The notes: generated by a model not told the origin, from the letters alone. Shown: positions 1 through 6,274, counted from the first letter of the stretch. The stretch: 9,078 bases of DNA from CAZWRK01 sp964635875 (GCA_964635875.1 CAZWRK010000150.1:1-9078); one strand, 5' to 3'. Numbers and translations are program-made.

Positions 1-407
1 CGTTGGTCTTGTTCGAGTTTGCGCGCATAGTGGCCGGTGGCGATGCAGTCGGCCCCGAGCGACATCGCATAGTCGAGAAAGGCTTTGAATTTAATTTCGG
101 CGTTGCACAACACATCTGGATTCGGCGTGCGACCGGCGGCGTATTCTTCCAAAAAATATTTGAAGACGCGGTCTTTGTATTCGGTCGCAAAGTTGACGAC
201 TTCCATATCAATGCCGAGCACATCGGCCACACTCATGGCATCCAGCGCATCTTCTTTGATCGAGCAGTATTCATCCGTGTTGTCATCTTCCCAGTTTTGC
301 ATGAACACGCCGATGACTTCATGGCCTTGCTGTTTCAGCAAATGCGCGGTCACGGAAGAATCCACGCCGCCGGACAAGCCGACGACAATCCGTTTTTTCT
401 GGCTCAT
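1..407 (-). CDS. mnmA: tRNA-specific 2-thiouridylase MnmA (N-terminal part, cut by window edge)
   Basis: MnmA is a cytoplasmic enzyme that activates U34 of tRNA-Lys, -Glu and -Gln by adenylation and replaces O2 with sulfur received from the Tus relay, giving the s2U34 wobble base. The 135 codons seen carry the PP-loop ATP-pyrophosphatase motif SGGVDSS (residues 12-18), the family segment FMQNWEDDN (35-43), AGRTPNPDVLCN with the catalytic Asp98 and Cys101 (equivalent to Asp99 and Cys102 of E. coli), EIKFKAFL, and ATGHYARK (123-130). The second catalytic Cys and the C-terminal domain lie beyond position 1. Two in-frame ATGs exist, at 419 and 407. The only Shine-Dalgarno-like GAGG (423-420) abuts the ATG at 419 with no spacer but sits 12 bases before the one at 407, so 407 is preferred. 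It follows nudJ by 29 bases, as in the E. coli nudJ-mnmA pair, and is probably cotranscribed with it. Confidence 0.96.
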   Translation of the reverse strand, partial: MSQKKRIVVGLSGGVDSSVTAHLLKQQGHEVIGVFMQNWEDDNTDEYCSIKEDALDAMSVADVLGIDMEVVNFATEYKDRVFKYFLEEYAAGRTPNPDVLCNAEIKFKAFLDYAMSLGADCIATGHYARKLEQDQ

Positions 408-436
408 ATTTCCAATCATCCTCACGGTGCAAGGGG

Positions 437-883
437 TTACAGGTGCAAAAGCACATTCAGGGGGAAGCGTTGGCCTTGCACATAGTCCTGAAAACAACGC
501 ATCACCAACGGGCTTCGATGCCGGTCAGCTTGGGCTTGAATCTCGTCGAGGGTGCGCCAATGCGCCGCCACAATGCCCGCATCCAAAGGCCCCTCTTGGT
601 GACTCAACGCACGACACACAAAGGCAAAGCGCAGGTAAACAATATCCGAGCCATCGCCTTTGGGGCCGCTATAAATCCCGACCAGCGATTCTGGCTCGAC
701 CAACCAGCCGGTTTCTTCGCGGGTTTCACGCACCACCGCTTCAAGCAAAGTTTCGCCAAACTCCCAATGACCGGCAGGCTGGTTAAAGCGTAGCCCATCT
801 GAGGTGTGTTCTTCGACAATGAGAAATTGGCCTTGCCGCTCCACAATGGAGGCGACGGTGACATTGGCTTTCCATTGGCTCAT
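437..883 (-). CDS. nudJ: Nudix hydrolase, phosphatase NudJ family
   Basis: The 148-residue product is a complete small Nudix hydrolase. The Nudix box runs from Gly38 to Trp60 (GHWEFGE, seven residues, RETREETGW) and fits GX5EX7REUXEEXGU, with Thr at the first and Trp at the last U position; Glu53, Glu56 and Glu57 are the expected metal ligands. NVTVASIV (7-14), FNQPAGH (33-39), the RSPLV segment (123-127) and the QGQRFPL ending match E. coli NudJ. In E. coli NudJ hydrolyses nucleoside di- and triphosphates and the thiamine precursor HMP-PP; the substrate here is inferred from the family. The start ATG at 883 has only a weak purine-rich site (AAAGAAAG) upstream. The gene begins 74 bases after the nadB stop, behind a likely promoter, and is followed by mnmA. 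That neighbourhood, conserved in enterobacteria, supports the NudJ assignment over a generic Nudix name. Confidence 0.9.
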   Translation of the reverse strand: MSQWKANVTVASIVERQGQFLIVEEHTSDGLRFNQPAGHWEFGETLLEAVVRETREETGWLVEPESLVGIYSGPKGDGSDIVYLRFAFVCRALSHQEGPLDAGIVAAHWRTLDEIQAQADRHRSPLVMRCFQDYVQGQRFPLNVLLHL

Positions 884-914
884 TCGGCGCGCTTTCTTTT
901 GAAGGAAGTCAGAA

Positions 915-943
915 ATTATACCCGCCCCATCAGGGGATGACAG
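915..943 (-). promoter_or_regulatory. Probable promoter for nudJ-mnmA
   Basis: On the minus strand a perfect -10 box TATAAT (920-915) lies 17 bases downstream of CTGTCA (943-938), which matches 4 of 6 bases of the sigma-70 -35 consensus. Transcription would start near position 908, giving a leader of about 25 bases before the nudJ ATG at 883. The -35 box and spacer lie inside a GC-rich inverted repeat. The perfect -10 and correct spacing are seen directly; activity is inferred. Confidence 0.55.
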
Positions 944-948
944 GGCGG
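922..948 (-). repeat. GC-rich inverted repeat after nadB, overlapping the nudJ promoter
   Basis: The arms CCGCCC (922-927) and GGGCGG (943-948) are continued inward by CATC (928-931) and GATG (936-939), with a 3-base bulge (940-942) and a 4-base loop. It begins ten bases after the nadB stop codon in the transcription direction. No T-run follows on the minus strand (the bases after the stem are the TATAAT box), so it is not a standard intrinsic terminator. It may protect the nadB mRNA 3' end or weakly attenuate read-through. Confidence 0.45.
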
Positions 949-957
949 AAAACCGGC

Positions 958-2550
958 TTATTTCTCCGGCGTCAGGCGCGATTCTTTCGCTTCGGGCAGG
1001 GTTTCGGGGAAATCACGGCTAAAGTGCAAACCGCGACTTTCGTGGCGCTGCATCGCTGAACGCACAATCAATTCGGCGGTGTCGACCAAATTCCGCAATT
1101 CAATCAGGTCATTGCTGACGTGGAAATTTTGGTAGTAGTCGCGAATCTCGCTACTCAACAACTGAATCCGACTGAGGGCGCGTTCGAGGCGTTTGGTGGT
1201 GCGGACGATGCCAACGTAATCCCACATACAACGCCGCAGCTCGTCCCAGTTGTGCGAAATCACGACTTCTTCATCGGGGTCGGTCACACGGCTGTCATCC
1301 CAATCGGGAATCGCCGGAATCTTGATCGGCGGGCTGCTCAGGATGGTATCGGCGGCGGCACGGCCAATCACCATACACTCCAGCAAGGAATTGCTCGCCA
1401 AGCGGTTCGCTCCATGTAAGCCGGTACACGACGCTTCACCGACCGCATACAGATGCTCGACATCGGTTTGACCTTTAAGATCGGTCACCAAACCGCCGCA
1501 GGTGTAGTGCGCGGCAGGCACGACCGGAATCGGCTCTTTAGTAATGTCGATGCCCAGCTCAAGGCAATGCGCGTAGATGGTCGGGAAATGCTCGCGGATA
1601 AAGTCAGCCGATTTGTACGAAATATCCAAATACACGCAATCCAAGCCGTGTTTTTTCATCTCAAAATCAATCGCCCGCGCCACCACATCACGCGGGGCAA
1701 GTTCGGCGCGCTCGTCGTGGAAAGGCATAAAGCGAGTGCCATCGGGCAGACGTAAAATCCCGCCCTCGCCGCGCACCGCCTCGGAAATCAAGAACGATTT
1801 GGCGTGCGGGTGGTAGAGGCAGGTCGGGTGGAATTGGATGAATTCCATGTTGGCGACTTGGCAGCCTGCGCGCCAGCCCATCGCAATGCCATCGCCGGTC
1901 GCGGTGTCGGGGTTGGTGGTGTAGAGATAAACCTTGCCCGCACCGCCAGAAGCCAACACGGTATGCGGCGCGGTCAGGGTCATGACGCGATCGGCCAATT
2001 TATCCAAGGCATACACCCCGTAGCAGCGTTTGCCTTCGAGGCCGAGCCGTTTGGAGGTGATCAGATCAATCGCAATAAAATCTTCTAAAACGGTGATATT
2101 CGGGTGGGCGCGCACCTTTTGGCCGAGGGTTTCGATCACCGCGGCACCGGTCGCATCGGCCGCATGAATAATCCGGCGATGGCTGTGGCCGCCTTCACGG
2201 GTCAGGTGGAAACCTTGGTAATGGCTGGCGGAAGTGTCGTCCGGCTCGCGGGTAAACGGCACCCCGAGAGAAATCAACCAGTCGATCGCTTCCTTGGAGT
2301 TTTCGACGATAAAGCGCGTCGTGGCTTCGTTACATAAACCGGCACCCGCCACAAGGGTGTCATGAATATGGGCTTCAACAGAATCGCCCGTGTCCAATAC
2401 GCCTGCAATGCCGCCTTGCGCCCAATTGCTGCTGCTGTCCGAAAGGTTGCGCTTGGTGATCAAGCCGACGCGACGGGTTTCCGCCAAATGCAGGGCGAGG
2501 GTCAGACCAGCGAGTCCACTGCCAACGATGAGAACGTCAAAACTGTACAT
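958..2550 (-). CDS. nadB: L-aspartate oxidase (quinolinate synthase B)
   Basis: NadB is a cytosolic FAD enzyme that oxidises L-aspartate to iminoaspartate, which NadA then condenses into quinolinate for de novo NAD synthesis. The 530-residue protein is close in length to E. coli NadB (540). It shows the N-terminal dinucleotide-binding motif GSGLAGL (10-16), SSNWAQGGIAG (40-50), HLTREGGHSHRRI (115-127), the active-site residues His241 (QFHPT), Arg287 (LAPRD) and His348 (AAHYTCGG), matching His244, Arg290 and His351 of E. coli, and the FAD-contacting GLHGANRLASNSLLEC near 377-392. The C-terminal helical domain contains MWDYVGIVRTTKRLERAL and ESRGLHF. An in-frame TTG lies 21 bases upstream, but AAGGA (2561-2557) is placed 6 bases before the ATG at 2550, so that start is chosen. 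serS lies 101 bases upstream with a strong hairpin between them. No nadA or nadC is visible. Confidence 0.97.
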   Translation of the reverse strand: MYSFDVLIVGSGLAGLTLALHLAETRRVGLITKRNLSDSSSNWAQGGIAGVLDTGDSVEAHIHDTLVAGAGLCNEATTRFIVENSKEAIDWLISLGVPFTREPDDTSASHYQGFHLTREGGHSHRRIIHAADATGAAVIETLGQKVRAHPNITVLEDFIAIDLITSKRLGLEGKRCYGVYALDKLADRVMTLTAPHTVLASGGAGKVYLYTTNPDTATGDGIAMGWRAGCQVANMEFIQFHPTCLYHPHAKSFLISEAVRGEGGILRLPDGTRFMPFHDERAELAPRDVVARAIDFEMKKHGLDCVYLDISYKSADFIREHFPTIYAHCLELGIDITKEPIPVVPAAHYTCGGLVTDLKGQTDVEHLYAVGEASCTGLHGANRLASNSLLECMVIGRAAADTILSSPPIKIPAIPDWDDSRVTDPDEEVVISHNWDELRRCMWDYVGIVRTTKRLERALSRIQLLSSEIRDYYQNFHVSNDLIELRNLVDTAELIVRSAMQRHESRGLHFSRDFPETLPEAKESRLTPEK

Positions 2551-2553
2551 ATT

Positions 2554-2562
2554 CTTTCCTTC
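2554..2562 (-). promoter_or_regulatory. Ribosome binding site of nadB
   Basis: On the minus strand GAAGGAAAG contains AAGGA six bases before the ATG at 2550. It decides the start: the upstream in-frame TTG codons precede this site and would translate through it. Confidence 0.8.
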
Positions 2563-2572
2563 GTACAACAAA

Positions 2573-2616
2573 GCCTAAGCGACAAGTCGCATCACAGGCA
2601 GACTTGTCGCTTAGGC
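2573..2616 (-). terminator. Perfect 16-bp inverted repeat between serS and nadB (possible serS terminator)
   Basis: GCCTAAGCGACAAGTC (2573-2588) and its exact reverse complement (2601-2616) flank a 12-base loop (2589-2600). In the minus-strand transcript the hairpin lies 36 bases after the serS stop, followed by TTTGTTGTA, a short interrupted U-tract. That suits a weak or partial intrinsic terminator for rarA-serS. The nadB ribosome binding site begins 10 bases after the stem, so it could also shape the nadB leader. The pairing is seen directly; the function is inferred. It could instead be a dispersed palindromic repeat. Confidence 0.6.
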
Positions 2617-2651
2617 GAATGGCCGTACAAATGACCGGCAAAAATCAATGA

Positions 2652-3932
2652 TTAATGGCTTGCGCGCAGCACATCCACACCACCCATATAGGGGCGCAGC
2701 GCCAGCGGAATGGTGACGCTACCGTCGGCATTTTGATAGTTTTCGAGCACCGCCACCAGCGTCCGACCGACCGCCAAACCCGAGCCATTGAGCGTATGCA
2801 GCAGATGGTTTTTGCCTTCGCTGTCTTTAAAGCGCGCTTTCATGCGCCGCGCTTGGAAGTCGCCCATATTCGAGCAGCTCGAAATCTCGCGGTAGGTATT
2901 TTGGGCAGGCAACCAGACTTCGATATCGTAGGTTTTGGTCGCGCCAAAACCCATATCGCCGGTGCACAAGGTCATCACGCGGTACGGAATCTCCAATTTT
3001 TTCAGGATGTTTTCCGCGTGGCCGGTCATGTTTTCCAGCGCCTCGAAAGACTGCTCAGGGTGCACGATTTGCACCATTTCGACTTTGTCGAACTGATGCT
3101 GGCGGATCATGCCACGGGTATCACGGCCATAGCTGCCCGCTTCGCTGCGGAAGCACGGGGTGTGCGCGACAAAGCGCATCGGCAGTTCGTCGAATTTGAC
3201 CAGCTCATCGCGCAGCAGATTGGTGAGCGGCACTTCGGCGGTCGGGATCAAATAATGAGTGTGTTCGCCGTGCGGGACGCGGAACAGATCTTCTTCAAAT
3301 TTGGGCAACTGGCCGGTGCCTTTGAGCGAATCGCTGTTGACGATATACGGCACATAGGTTTCGGTGTAGCCATGTTCTTCGGTGTGCACGTCGAGCATAA
3401 ATTGCGCAAGGGCGCGATGCAGTTTTGCCATTTGTCCATGCAAAACGGCAAAGCGGCTGCCCGAGATTTTACTGGCGCTTTCAAAGTCCAAGCCCAGCGC
3501 CGCCCCGACATCGACATGATCTTTCGGCTCAAAGTCGAAGGTTTTGGGCGTGCCAATGCGACGCACTTCAACGTTACCGGTTTCATCTTGGCCGACCGGC
3601 ACCGACTCATGCGGCAGGTTGGGAATGCTCATCAGCCATGTGTCGAGCTTGTCTTGTACCGATGCAAAAGCCTCTTCGGCGGATTTCAGCTCGTCGCCCA
3701 AGCTGGCGATTTCAGCCATGATCGCGCTGACGTCTTCGCCGTTGCGTTTGGCGATACCGATTTGTTTGGAGCTGGCATTGCGTTTGGCTTGCAGCTCTTG
3801 CATGCGGGTTTGCTGGAATTTGCGCTCATGCTCAAGCGCCGAAAACGCTTCGGTGTCGAGGCTATAGCCGCGAGCGGCTAAACGCTCTGCAACGTGGTCG
3901 AGATGACTACGAAAAAGTTGAATATCAAGCAT
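2652..3932 (-). CDS. serS: Seryl-tRNA synthetase
   Basis: SerS is a homodimeric class II synthetase that charges tRNA-Ser and tRNA-Sec with serine. The 426-residue product (E. coli 430) begins with MLDIQLFR and the long antiparallel coiled-coil arm (about residues 25-100) that grips the long variable arm of tRNA-Ser. The linker LMSIPNLPHESVPVG (100-114) precedes the catalytic core, which contains TGQLPKF (206-212), IPTAEVPLTN (229-238), motif 2 with FRSEAGSYGRDTRGMIRQHQF (261-281), TYREISSCSN (346-355) and motif 3 NGSGLAVGRTLVAVLEN (382-398), whose Arg390 contacts ATP. The ATG at 3932 is three bases after the rarA stop, and AGGA inside the rarA 3' end lies about nine bases before it. This suggests translational coupling and one transcript with rarA. 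The protein looks complete and ordinary. Confidence 0.98.
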   Translation of the reverse strand: MLDIQLFRSHLDHVAERLAARGYSLDTEAFSALEHERKFQQTRMQELQAKRNASSKQIGIAKRNGEDVSAIMAEIASLGDELKSAEEAFASVQDKLDTWLMSIPNLPHESVPVGQDETGNVEVRRIGTPKTFDFEPKDHVDVGAALGLDFESASKISGSRFAVLHGQMAKLHRALAQFMLDVHTEEHGYTETYVPYIVNSDSLKGTGQLPKFEEDLFRVPHGEHTHYLIPTAEVPLTNLLRDELVKFDELPMRFVAHTPCFRSEAGSYGRDTRGMIRQHQFDKVEMVQIVHPEQSFEALENMTGHAENILKKLEIPYRVMTLCTGDMGFGATKTYDIEVWLPAQNTYREISSCSNMGDFQARRMKARFKDSEGKNHLLHTLNGSGLAVGRTLVAVLENYQNADGSVTIPLALRPYMGGVDVLRASH

Positions 3933-3935
3933 GGT

Positions 3936-5258
3936 TCAGTCCTGATGTGTTTTCTTGGCTTGCCGATCCAGCTCGCGCAGAAAAGCGAGTTTATCGGCTA
4001 TTTTTGTTTCCAGTCCGCGTGGTACGGGTTGGTACCAATTTGGCCGGTCCATATTCTCTGGGAGATAGTGCGCTCCCGCCGCATACGCATGGGGTTCATC
4101 ATGGGCGTAGCGGTATTCATGCCCGTAGCCCAGTTCCTTCATCAGCGCGGTGGGCGCATTGCGTAAATGCAGCGGCACCGCCTGCGAGCCGGTGCGCCGC
4201 ACAAAATCACGCGCCGTATTGTACGCCTTGTAGCCCGCATTGCTCTTGGCCGCGACAGCAAGATAAATCACCGCCTGCCCCAAGGCCAATTCGCCCTCGG
4301 GTGCGCCAAGGCGTTCGTAGGTTTCCACTGCATCCAGCGCCACACGGGCCGCACGGGGATCAGCCAAGCCGATATCTTCCCACGCCATCCGCACAATGCG
4401 CCGCCCAAGATAAAGCCCATCCGCACCGCCGTCTAGCATCCGGCACAACCAATATAATGCCGCATCGGGGTCCGAACCACGAACCGATTTGTGCAGTGCG
4501 GAAATTTGATCATAAAAGGCTTCGCCGCCTTTGTCGAAGCGGCGCACTTGCACGCTCAAGACTTGCGCTAAAAAATCGGCGTCAATTTGGGTGCGATTTT
4601 GGCTGTGGGCGGCGTGGGCAGTTTGTTCAAGCAGATTGAGGAAGCGCCGTGCATCACCATCGGCGTGGCCGATCAACACGTCGAGGCTCAACGCATCAAA
4701 GATAAGATCGCACAGGATGTCGGTCCTGTGGGCGCGGGCAAAGACGTGTTTGAGTTCTTCAGGCTGCAAAGACTGCAGCACGTACACTTGCGCCCGCGAC
4801 AACAGCGCAGGGTTGACTTCAAACGAGGGATTTTCGGTCGTCGCGCCAATAAACGTCAGCAAACCCGATTCGACATAGGGCAAAAACGCATCTTGCTGGC
4901 TTTTGTTAAAACGGTGAACTTCATCGACAAAGAGAATGGTTTTGCGGCCGCGCTGCTGGCATTGCTGCGCACGCTCTACGGCTTCGCGGATGTCTTTGAT
5001 GCCGGAAAACACCGCCGAGAGCGCAACAAATTCAGCGTCAAAAGCCTGTGCGAGAATGCGCGCTAATGTGGTTTTGCCGACACCGGGCGGCCCCCACAGC
5101 AGCATCGAATGCAGTTGACCGGCTGCGATGGCAAGGCGGAGCGGACCGCCCTCGCCAATGAGATGACTTTGCCCCATGACGTCATCCAGATGCTGGGGGC
5201 GAAGCTGTTCGGCCAGCGGGGAAGCGAAGGCAGGCGCTTGTGCGAAAAGATCAGTCAT
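3936..5258 (-). CDS. rarA: Replication-associated recombination protein A (AAA+ ATPase RarA/MgsA)
   Basis: RarA is a cytosolic tetrameric AAA+ ATPase related to clamp loaders and eukaryotic WRNIP1; it binds SSB and acts at stalled replication forks and gaps. The 440-residue protein (E. coli 447) starts MTDLFAQ, which resembles a short SSB/clamp-type N-terminal tail, then shows LRPQHLDDVMGQSHLIG (19-35), Walker A GPPGVGKT (56-63), Walker B ILFVDEVHRFNKSQQD (108-123), sensor 1 GATTENPSFEVN (138-149) and an arginine finger candidate in LLSRAQVY (Arg155). Conserved C-terminal blocks are GSDPDAALYWL, GRRIVRMAWEDIGLADP and the YKAYNTA segment. An in-frame TTG at 5294 would give 12 extra residues, but it touches the upstream terminator and adds nothing conserved; the ATG at 5258, with AGGACGAG upstream, fits the family. 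It stops three bases before serS, and a tRNA-Pro terminator precedes it. Confidence 0.96.
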   Translation of the reverse strand: MTDLFAQAPAFASPLAEQLRPQHLDDVMGQSHLIGEGGPLRLAIAAGQLHSMLLWGPPGVGKTTLARILAQAFDAEFVALSAVFSGIKDIREAVERAQQCQQRGRKTILFVDEVHRFNKSQQDAFLPYVESGLLTFIGATTENPSFEVNPALLSRAQVYVLQSLQPEELKHVFARAHRTDILCDLIFDALSLDVLIGHADGDARRFLNLLEQTAHAAHSQNRTQIDADFLAQVLSVQVRRFDKGGEAFYDQISALHKSVRGSDPDAALYWLCRMLDGGADGLYLGRRIVRMAWEDIGLADPRAARVALDAVETYERLGAPEGELALGQAVIYLAVAAKSNAGYKAYNTARDFVRRTGSQAVPLHLRNAPTALMKELGYGHEYRYAHDEPHAYAAGAHYLPENMDRPNWYQPVPRGLETKIADKLAFLRELDRQAKKTHQD

Positions 5259-5296
5259 AGGAGCATCTCGTCCTGTTAGATGCACGTTCGACAATA

Positions 5297-5329
5297 GAAA
5301 AAGCCCGACACAGAATGTCGGGCTTTTTC
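5297..5329 (-). terminator. Intrinsic terminator of tRNA-Pro (symmetrical)
   Basis: The perfect 14-base arms GAAAAAGCCCGACA (5297-5310) and TGTCGGGCTTTTTC (5316-5329) enclose a 5-base loop. The GC-rich core GCCCGACA is flanked by A5 and T5 runs on either side, so it could work in both directions. On the minus strand it lies 9 bases beyond the tRNA 3' end, a normal place for a tRNA terminator. It ends only 38 bases before the rarA start. Confidence 0.88.
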
Positions 5330-5338
5330 ATCAAAACT

Positions 5339-5415
5339 TGGTCGGAGTGAAAGGATTCGAACCTTCGACCCTCTGCACCCCATGCAGATGCGCTACCAGG
5401 CTGCGCCACACTCCG
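5339..5415 (-). tRNA. tRNA-Pro (anticodon GGG)
   Basis: This 77-base gene folds as a canonical cloverleaf. The acceptor stem is CGGAGTG with CACTCCG, followed by discriminator A and an encoded CCA (5341-5339). The D-arm is GCGCAGCCTGGTAGCGC. The anticodon stem TCTGC/GCAGA encloses the loop ATGGGGT with anticodon GGG at 5381-5379 and G37, and the T-arm contains GGTTCGAATCC. It is very close to E. coli tRNA-Pro(GGG) and reads CCC and CCU codons. It has its own likely promoter upstream and a strong terminator downstream. The ihfA - merR-like - tRNA-Pro order is also known from other proteobacteria such as Pseudomonas, from memory. Confidence 0.98.
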
Positions 5416-5423
5416 AACCGAAA

Positions 5424-5460
5424 GAGGCGCGATTATGGCACGAATTTGTAAAATGATCTA
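5424..5460 (-). promoter_or_regulatory. Probable promoter of tRNA-Pro with GC-rich discriminator
   Basis: On the minus strand the -10 box CATAAT (5437-5432) is preceded by TG one base upstream, making an extended -10. It is followed by CGCGCCTC (5431-5424), a GC-rich discriminator of the type found at stringently controlled stable-RNA promoters. The -35 region (around TAGATC, 5460-5455) is a poor match. The start point would be about 10 bases before the tRNA 5' end. Placement and composition are seen; stringent control is inferred. Confidence 0.6.
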
Positions 5461-5477
5461 GATCGCCGCGCAAAAAA

Positions 5478-5813
5478 TTACGCATTCATCCATGCCAATA
5501 ATTCTTCCAGCTCCGAACGCAGCGCCAGCGGTGTGAGATAGCGCCCATGCGATTCGCCATCTAAGCGCTCGCGCACGCCGCTGAGGCTATAACCATGCGT
5601 GATCAATAACTCACGAATCCGCCGAATCAGCATCAGTTCATGATGGCGATAGAAACGGCGACCGGTGCTTTTTTTGATCGGCCGCAGTTGGCTAAATTCG
5701 TTTTCCCAACTCCGAATCACATCCGCTTCGACTTGGGCGAGCTCGGCCACCTCGCCAAGCGTGAAATAACGCTTCGCGGGGACGGGCGGTAATTTAACGA
5801 CTGAGCTTGTCAT
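5478..5813 (-). CDS. MerR-family HTH transcriptional regulator, short form
   Basis: The 111-residue protein carries an N-terminal MerR-type winged helix: KRYFTLGEVAELAQVEADVI (14-33) is the helix-turn-helix, RSWENEF (34-40) the typical W-E turn, and GRRFYRHHELMLIRRIRELL (51-70) the wing and following helix, then HGYSLSGVRERL. Only about 25 residues follow (to ELEELLAWMNA), so there is no room for a metal- or drug-binding effector domain and no Cys cluster. It is therefore a DNA-binding protein of unknown target, possibly dimerising through the C-terminal helix. Its ATG at 5813 overlaps the 3' end of ihfA by 20 bases, with GGTGGA about eight bases before it; an upstream start at 5852 would add 13 unconserved residues. 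The overlap suggests translational coupling to ihfA. MerR-type genes in this position downstream of ihfA occur in other proteobacteria; their regulon is unclear. Confidence 0.9.
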   Translation of the reverse strand: MTSSVVKLPPVPAKRYFTLGEVAELAQVEADVIRSWENEFSQLRPIKKSTGRRFYRHHELMLIRRIRELLITHGYSLSGVRERLDGESHGRYLTPLALRSELEELLAWMNA

Positions 5814-6096
5814 GATTGGCGTCCACCATTCCCTTGAGTTTCTGGCTGGCATGAAACGTCACCACCCGACGCGCAGTGATGGGAATTTCCTCGCCAGTTT
5901 TTGGATTACGACCGGGGCGTTGCGGTTTTTCACGGAGTTGGAAATTTCCAAAACCGGATAGTTTAACGGTGTCCCCTTGTTCCAGCGTTTGACGAATTTC
6001 TTCGAAAAACGATTCCACCATATCTTTGGCTTCCCGCTTGTTCAGGCCAACCTTATCAAAAAGCAAGTCGGCGAGTTCAGCTTTGGTGAGCGTCAT
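5794..6096 (-). CDS. ihfA: Integration host factor alpha subunit
   Basis: IhfA pairs with IhfB (encoded elsewhere) to bind WATCAA-N4-TTR sites in the minor groove and bend DNA by about 160 degrees, acting in replication, transcription and recombination. The 100-residue product is nearly the same length as E. coli IHF-alpha (99) and aligns throughout: MTLTKAELADLLFDKVGLNKR, VESFFEEIR, VKLSGFGNF (44-52) and the DNA-embracing arm RPGRNPKTGEEIPITARRVV with the intercalating Pro. The alpha identity, rather than beta or HU, is supported by the arm sequence and by linkage to pheT. The C-terminal tail has FHASQKLK where E. coli has FRPGQKLK. The ATG at 6096 has a strong GAGGA six bases upstream. In E. 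coli pheT and ihfA are also adjacent, with ihfA having additional promoters and autoregulation. Here a 190-base gap separates them, leaving space for a separate promoter that I could not identify confidently. Confidence 0.97.
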   Translation of the reverse strand: MTLTKAELADLLFDKVGLNKREAKDMVESFFEEIRQTLEQGDTVKLSGFGNFQLREKPQRPGRNPKTGEEIPITARRVVTFHASQKLKGMVDANHDKLSR

Positions 6097-6102
6097 GATA
6101 TT

Positions 6103-6108
6103 TCCTCA
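6103..6108 (-). promoter_or_regulatory. Ribosome binding site of ihfA
   Basis: TGAGGA on the minus strand, with GAGGA six bases before the ATG at 6096, is one of the strongest Shine-Dalgarno matches in the window. It fits a highly expressed architectural protein and confirms the start. Confidence 0.8.
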
Positions 6109-6138
6109 AATGAAAAGCGACCAGCCGGACAACAAGCG

Positions 6139-6160
6139 CAATATCGGATGTGGGATATTG
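6139..6160. repeat. Short dyad in the ihfA upstream region
   Basis: CAATATC (6139-6145) and GATATTG (6154-6160) form a perfect 7-bp inverted repeat around an 8-base spacer, about 43 bases upstream of the ihfA start. It could be a regulator's operator half-site pair or a leader hairpin. It does not match the IHF consensus. Symmetry is seen directly; function is unknown. Confidence 0.4.
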
Positions 6161-6248
6161 GATCGCTGCCCGGCGTGGAGTGTTCAGTAATACAAAGGCC
6201 TTAACGACTGGCATTTTTTGGCGACGCCGAAATGATTTTTCGCGTCAT

Positions 6249-6274
6249 AAAAGGGGCGCGGGATACGCGCACCC
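6249..6274 (-). terminator. Possible weak intrinsic terminator after pheT
   Basis: In the minus-strand transcript a GC-rich stem (positions 6274-6266 pairing with 6260-6253: GGG, one bulged base, GCGCG and the complement) with a 5-base loop is followed by TTTT (6252-6249). It starts 13 bases after the pheT stop. The stem is strong but the U-run is only four, so partial termination is likely, with some read-through into ihfA. Confidence 0.55.

Noticed and set aside
3..485. A 160-codon plus-strand open frame at the left end.
   Set aside because: It lies opposite mnmA and the nudJ 3' end; mnmA motifs such as SGGVDSS on the minus strand explain this region.
2655..3881. A 408-codon open frame on the plus strand, the longest antisense frame in the window.
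   Set aside because: It lies entirely opposite serS, which is unambiguous by motifs. Its composition (rich in His, Gln, Ala, Arg and Phe) is what a complement of a GC-rich gene gives, and it shows no recognisable domain.
5292..5294. TTG as an earlier start for rarA.
   Set aside because: It abuts the tRNA terminator and adds 12 residues not seen in the family; the ATG at 5258 gives the normal N-terminus.
5339..5415. tRNA-Pro as an integration site for a genomic island.
   Set aside because: No integrase, no repeated tRNA 3' end and no foreign genes are found on either side; both flanks are conserved core genes.
5850..5852. An earlier start for the MerR-like gene, 39 bases upstream.
   Set aside because: The added residues are an out-of-frame reading of the ihfA 3' end; the ATG at 5813 is better placed behind GGTGGA and directly precedes the HTH region.
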